From contig JAAYAS010000186.1 in the NCBI GenBank assembly GCA_012719255.1, forward strand, positions 1 through 8,209: 8,209 nucleotides of DNA. Reading direction: 5' to 3'. The stretch comes from Microbacteriaceae bacterium (GTDB lineage: Bacteria; Actinomycetota; Actinomycetes; Actinomycetales; Microbacteriaceae). Every line of letters starts with the position of its first letter. Positions within the stretch are counted from its first letter, which is position 1. The position numbers and the translations under genes are program-made. Below the pieces are notes generated by a model. The model was not told the origin of the DNA, did no database searches, and saw only the letters and a list, made by a program, of their open reading frames with translations. Below are positions 5,822 through 8,209 of the stretch, in pieces.

Positions 5822-6751
5822 GAGGCGGAGGAGCCACTCGGCGTCGTGCCGGGCGCCGTCGCGGAGCCAGAGCGAGGTGCGCTCGACGCCGTCGACGGCC
5901 GAGCGGGCGACGGCGACGCCGGGCGCGACGAGCTCGACGCGCACGCCGTCGGCATCTGCGGCCGCATCCGCGGCGGCGCGGCCGACCTGCTCGAAGGCGT
6001 CGTGGCGGCGGTCGCGGGCGTCGCCGGCCTCGAGCCGGGCGATGAGGATGCGCAGCTCGGCCTCGGCGTCGCGCGCATCGCCCCCGGCGTCGGGGCGCGG
6101 GGCCTCGGGCTCGTCGGCGAAGAAGAGGTCGTCGAAGAGCGCGGGCTCCGAGGCCCCGGCCCCGGAGGTTCCTGCCCCCGAGGCCCCTGAGCCCGTCGAA
6201 GGATCCGCCCCGGCTTCGACCGGTTCGACCTCCCGGCCGCCGGGCCCGGCCTCCTGACCACCGGCCCCGGCCGCCCGGCCGCCGCGCGCCGCGCTCAGCC
6301 CGGGCCCCGCATCCGGCTCCCGGCCCGCGGCGTACGACTCGGCGGCGCCGCGCGCCCGCGCATCCGCCTGCTCGTTGAGGTCGTGACCGGAGTGGCCGCG
6401 CACCCACTCGAAGCGCACGTCGCGGCCGGCGAGCGCGGCGTCGATGCGCTCGAGCAGTTCGCGGTTCTGCACGGGCTTGCCGTCCGACTTCTTCCAGCCC
6501 TTGCGCTTCCAGCCCGGCATCCACTTCGTCACCGAGTTGATGACGTACTGCGAGTCGCACAGCACGCGGAGCGACGCGTCGAGGTCGGCGGTCTGCTCGA
6601 GCAGGTCGGCGACCGCCATCAGCTCGCCCATGTTGTTCGTGCCGCGCGGCCAGCCGCCGGCGCGCCACTCGCCCTGCTCGGTGACCCAGGCCCAGCCGGC
6701 CGGTCCGGGGTTGCCGAGCGATGATCCGTCTGCTGCCGCGGTGATCTGCAT
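5807..6751 (-). CDS. rnhA: Ribonuclease HI with long linker and extra C-terminal domain (possibly NTF2/DUF4440-like)
   Basis: RNase HI cleaves the RNA strand of RNA-DNA hybrids in the cytoplasm. The catalytic set is complete, numbered from the ATG at 6751: Asp8 (AAADGSS), Glu43 (NNMGEL), Asp66 (CDSQY), His120 (RGHSGHD) and Asp130 (NEQAD). The basic WKRKGWKKSDG segment (81-91) matches the handle region of the E. coli type. The RNase domain covers about 1-140 of 314 residues; the usual family length is about 150. Residues 141-228 are a Gly/Ala/Pro-rich, disordered-looking linker. Residues 229-314 form a further domain ending RTSLWLRDG...WLLRLRHDG, which resembles the C-terminal strands of NTF2/DUF4440-like proteins (RSSLWxR...LRFHQG); this is a weak resemblance judged by eye. 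It is not the CobC phosphatase fused to mycobacterial RNase HI. An in-frame ATG at 6760 adds MGR, but CACGAT at 6759-6764 fits a -10 for a leaderless message starting at 6751. The stop lies inside a tandem repeat. Confidence 0.9.
   Translation of the reverse strand: MQITAAADGSSLGNPGPAGWAWVTEQGEWRAGGWPRGTNNMGELMAVADLLEQTADLDASLRVLCDSQYVINSVTKWMPGWKRKGWKKSDGKPVQNRELLERIDAALAGRDVRFEWVRGHSGHDLNEQADARARGAAESYAAGREPDAGPGLSAARGGRAAGAGGQEAGPGGREVEPVEAGADPSTGSGASGAGTSGAGASEPALFDDLFFADEPEAPRPDAGGDARDAEAELRILIARLEAGDARDRRHDAFEQVGRAAADAAADADGVRVELVAPGVAVARSAVDGVERTSLWLRDGARHDAEWLLRLRHDG
6184..6205. repeat. Dispersed CCTGAGCxxGTCGAAGG-type repeat inside the RNase HI linker
   Basis: The stretch contains CCTGAGCCCGTCGAAGG. 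I recognise this as a member of the short CCTGAGC(T/C)(T/C)GTCGAAGG family scattered through many Microbacteriaceae and other GC-rich genomes; this is from memory, not a search. Here it is read in frame on the minus strand as DPSTGSGA within the low-complexity linker, so the protein appears to have absorbed an intergenic-type repeat. Confidence 0.55.
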
Positions 6752-6758
6752 GCGCCCC

Positions 6759-6764
6759 ATCGTG
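6759..6764 (-). promoter_or_regulatory. Candidate -10 element for a leaderless RNase HI transcript
   Basis: CACGAT on the minus strand ends 7 nt before the A of the ATG at 6751, the spacing expected when transcription starts at the start codon. No Shine-Dalgarno is present for either candidate start, and no good -35 is visible (TGACCT at 6785-6790 is too far away). The match to TAnnnT is imperfect, since the first base is C. Confidence 0.35.
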
Positions 6765-6862
6765 CCAGGCCGGCGGCGCCGGGGAGGTCAGCGGTATCGG
6801 GACGCCACGACGCGGCCGGCCGACCCGCGAGCGGAATGCGCCGACCCCCGGATTCCTTGCAC

Positions 6863-6891
6863 TTGCATGAATATACCCCGCGGGGTATCTT
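6863..6891 (+). promoter_or_regulatory. Predicted promoter of the MFS exporter gene
   Basis: The -35 candidate TTGCAT (6863-6868; a second TTGCAC abuts it at 6857-6862) is separated by exactly 17 bp from the -10 candidate TATCTT (6886-6891). Transcription would start near 6898, leaving a leader of about 40 nt before the GTG at 6937. The stretch 6850-6920 is clearly richer in A/T than its surroundings, as expected for a promoter. Confidence 0.55.
6873..6888. promoter_or_regulatory. Perfect 16-bp palindrome, CsoR/RcnR-superfamily-like operator
   Basis: ATACCCCGCGGGGTAT is perfectly self-complementary. A C-tract and G-tract flanked by AT ends (TACCCC...GGGGTA) is the form known for operators of CsoR/CstR-type regulators that sense Cu(I), other metals, persulfide or formaldehyde. 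It fills the gap between the -35 and -10 candidates and overlaps the first three bases of the -10, a classic repressor position. No such regulator gene lies in the window. The site is seen directly; the regulator family is inferred from motif form. Confidence 0.6.
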
Positions 6892-6892
6892 A

Positions 6893-6907
6893 TGAGCATC
6901 GTTCTCA
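6893..6907. promoter_or_regulatory. Imperfect 7-1-7 Fur-family-like box over the predicted transcription start
   Basis: TGAGCATCGTTCTCA has TGAG/CTCA arms and agrees with the Fur-family 7-1-7 consensus (TGATAATnATTATCA) at 10 of 14 defined positions. It lies just after the -10 candidate, where a bound Fur- or Zur-type repressor would block initiation. The inner arm positions do not pair fully, so this could be chance. Confidence 0.35.
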
Positions 6908-6936
6908 ATAGCCCCGAGTCCAGAATCGAGCCCGCC

Positions 6937-8209
6937 GTGACCACCACCCCGACCCCCACCGCGCGCGCGACCGCGCCCGGCAGCGCATCCGCCGCCGCCC
7001 CCGCGACCAGCCCGACCGCGCGCCGCCTCGCGCTCGGCGCCGCGATCATCGCGCCGCTCGTGCTCGTGTCGGCGATGCCGCCGCTCGGCACCGCCGCCTA
7101 CCTGCCGGGCCTGCCGATCGCCGCCGACGAGTTCGGCGTCGCGACGAGCGCCGTGCAGCTCACGCTCACGGTCTACATCATCGGCATGGCGCTCGGCCAG
7201 CTCATCATCGGCCCGCTCAGCGACCGCCTCGGCCGCCGCCGCCCGCTGCTCATCGGCATCGCCGCGTTCGTCGCGCTCAGCGCCGCCGTCGCCTTCGCGC
7301 CGACGCTCGAGATCATGCTCGCGCTGCGCCTGCTGCAGGGCGTCGCCGCGAGCTCGGGCATGGTGCTCGGCCGCGCGATCGTCAACGACATGGCCCGCGG
7401 CGACCGCGCCGCGCAGGTGATGAACGTCATCACCGCGGCGGGCTTGCTCGTACCCGCGCTCGCACCGCTGCTCGGCTCGGCGGTGCTCGCGTTCGCGCCC
7501 TGGCGCACGATCTTCCTCGTGCTCGCCGGGCTCGGGGCCCTCGTCGGCGTGTGGGTGATCGCGAAGGTGCCCGAGACGCACCCGAAGCACCGCTCGATCG
7601 AGCCCGCCGACCCGGCCGCCGCCGCGGGCGGCCCCGGCGGCCCCGGCCGCAAGGGCGCTGGCGCCCCGGATGCGGTGCGCTTCGTCCTCTACACCGCCGC
7701 GGTCGCGCTCTCGTTCGCCGCGATGTACGCGATGATCTCGGCCGGCCCGTTCGTGTTCCAGCAGGTGCACGGCTTCTCGCCCGCCGGCTACGCGTGGACC
7801 ATGGCCGGCCTGTCGGGCACGATGGCCGCGGTCGGCATCGCCGGCTCGCGCCTCGTCGGCCGCCCGACCCGCTTCGGCACGCTCACCGCGCCCCGCGCGG
7901 TCACCTTCGGACTCGTCTGGACCGCCGTCGGCGCGCTCGTCGTGCTCGCCGCGGTGCTCGCCGAGGCGCCGGTCGCGCTGCTCATCGCCGCGCTCGCCGT
8001 CACCGCCGCGCCGATCGCGCTCGTGTCGGGCTCGGCGACCGCGATGGCGATGGGCTCGAGCCCGCTGCCCGGCGGCACGACCTCGGGCATCGTCGGCACC
8101 ACGCAGGCGGCGCTCGGCGCGGCGACGCCCCCGCTCGTCGGCATCCTCGGCGCGAGCGCGCTGCCGATGGCGCTCACCCTGGTGATCGCCGCCGCCCTCG
8201 CCGCCCTCG
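6937..8209 (+). CDS. Bcr/CflA-type MFS drug exporter, 3' truncated by the window edge
   Basis: This is a proton-coupled antiporter of the inner membrane (drug:H+ antiporter-1, Bcr/CflA group). 424 codons are visible without a stop; the family is usually 390-420 residues, so only a few residues should be missing. Family marks are YLPGLPIAADEFG (55-67), VQLTLTVYIIGMALGQL (73-89), motif A GPLSDRLGRRR (92-102), LRLLQGVAASSGMVLGRAIV, GLLVPALAPLLG, WRTIF, VPETHPKHRS at the end of the first half, and AMISAGPFVFQQVHGFSP in the second half. The central loop is Gly/Pro/Ala-rich. GTG at 6937 is preferred over the in-frame ATG at 6892. The 15 codons between them include GTT, AAT and AGA, which are out of keeping with the gene, and the ATG would lie upstream of the predicted transcription start. 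The Shine-Dalgarno is weak (GAG, 6928-6930). The promoter suggests control by a metal- or sulfur-type repressor. Confidence 0.88.
   Translation, partial: MTTTPTPTARATAPGSASAAAPATSPTARRLALGAAIIAPLVLVSAMPPLGTAAYLPGLPIAADEFGVATSAVQLTLTVYIIGMALGQLIIGPLSDRLGRRRPLLIGIAAFVALSAAVAFAPTLEIMLALRLLQGVAASSGMVLGRAIVNDMARGDRAAQVMNVITAAGLLVPALAPLLGSAVLAFAPWRTIFLVLAGLGALVGVWVIAKVPETHPKHRSIEPADPAAAAGGPGGPGRKGAGAPDAVRFVLYTAAVALSFAAMYAMISAGPFVFQQVHGFSPAGYAWTMAGLSGTMAAVGIAGSRLVGRPTRFGTLTAPRAVTFGLVWTAVGALVVLAAVLAEAPVALLIAALAVTAAPIALVSGSATAMAMGSSPLPGGTTSGIVGTTQAALGAATPPLVGILGASALPMALTLVIAAALAAL

Noticed and set aside
6892..6936. ATG at 6892 as the start of the MFS exporter
   Set aside because: It is in frame, with GGGG 6 nt upstream, but it would lie before the predicted transcription start. 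The 15 extra codons include GTT, AAT and AGA, unlike the rest of the gene. Kept only as an alternative.
6619..8177. Minus-strand frames opposite the MFS gene (6619-7770, 7173-7652, 7788-8177)
   Set aside because: They have low-complexity composition, and the plus-strand frame encodes an unmistakable Bcr/CflA protein over the same bases.

Overview
The window is very GC-rich DNA with G or C in almost every third codon position. This points to a high-GC actinobacterium. Microbacteriaceae (an Agromyces- or Microbacterium-like organism) is my inference from protein style, possible leaderless start signals and a familiar dispersed repeat. It looks like ordinary chromosome with repeat-rich spacers. 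I see no rRNA, tRNA, CRISPR array, transposase or phage gene.

Layout: (1) 1-514 (+), the 3' part of a Maf-family nucleotide pyrophosphatase gene. (2) 515-709, a convergent spacer with a 15-bp-stem hairpin, a Fur-like 15-bp palindrome and a second hairpin. (3) 710-4512 (-), a two-gene ABC operon with an ATGA overlap. It encodes both halves of a heterodimeric multidrug-type exporter, and the motif changes predict one working and one degenerate ATP site. (4) 4513-4746, a divergent spacer with a large hairpin. (5) 4747-5226 (+), a small four-helix, ferritin-like protein of unknown function. (6) 5227-5806, a 580-bp spacer with no credible gene, filled with two repeat families. (7) 5807-6751 (-), RNase HI with a long linker and an extra C-terminal domain. 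(8) 6752-6936, a divergent promoter region with a perfect 16-bp palindrome of CsoR-like form between -35 and -10 elements and a Fur-like box over the predicted transcription start. (9) 6937-8209 (+), a Bcr/CflA-type MFS exporter that runs off the window without a stop codon.

The genes do not form one pathway. The ABC pair works as one membrane machine. The MFS exporter is a separate efflux system, apparently under its own repressor(s), which are not encoded here. Maf and RNase HI are housekeeping functions (NTP-pool sanitation or division control, and RNA-DNA hybrid removal).

I found no complete new defence or metabolic system. The most unusual signals are the doubly marked MFS promoter, the 26-bp repeat that copies the RNase HI stop codon into all three frames, the 19-bp/65-bp repeat family, and the fused RNase HI.
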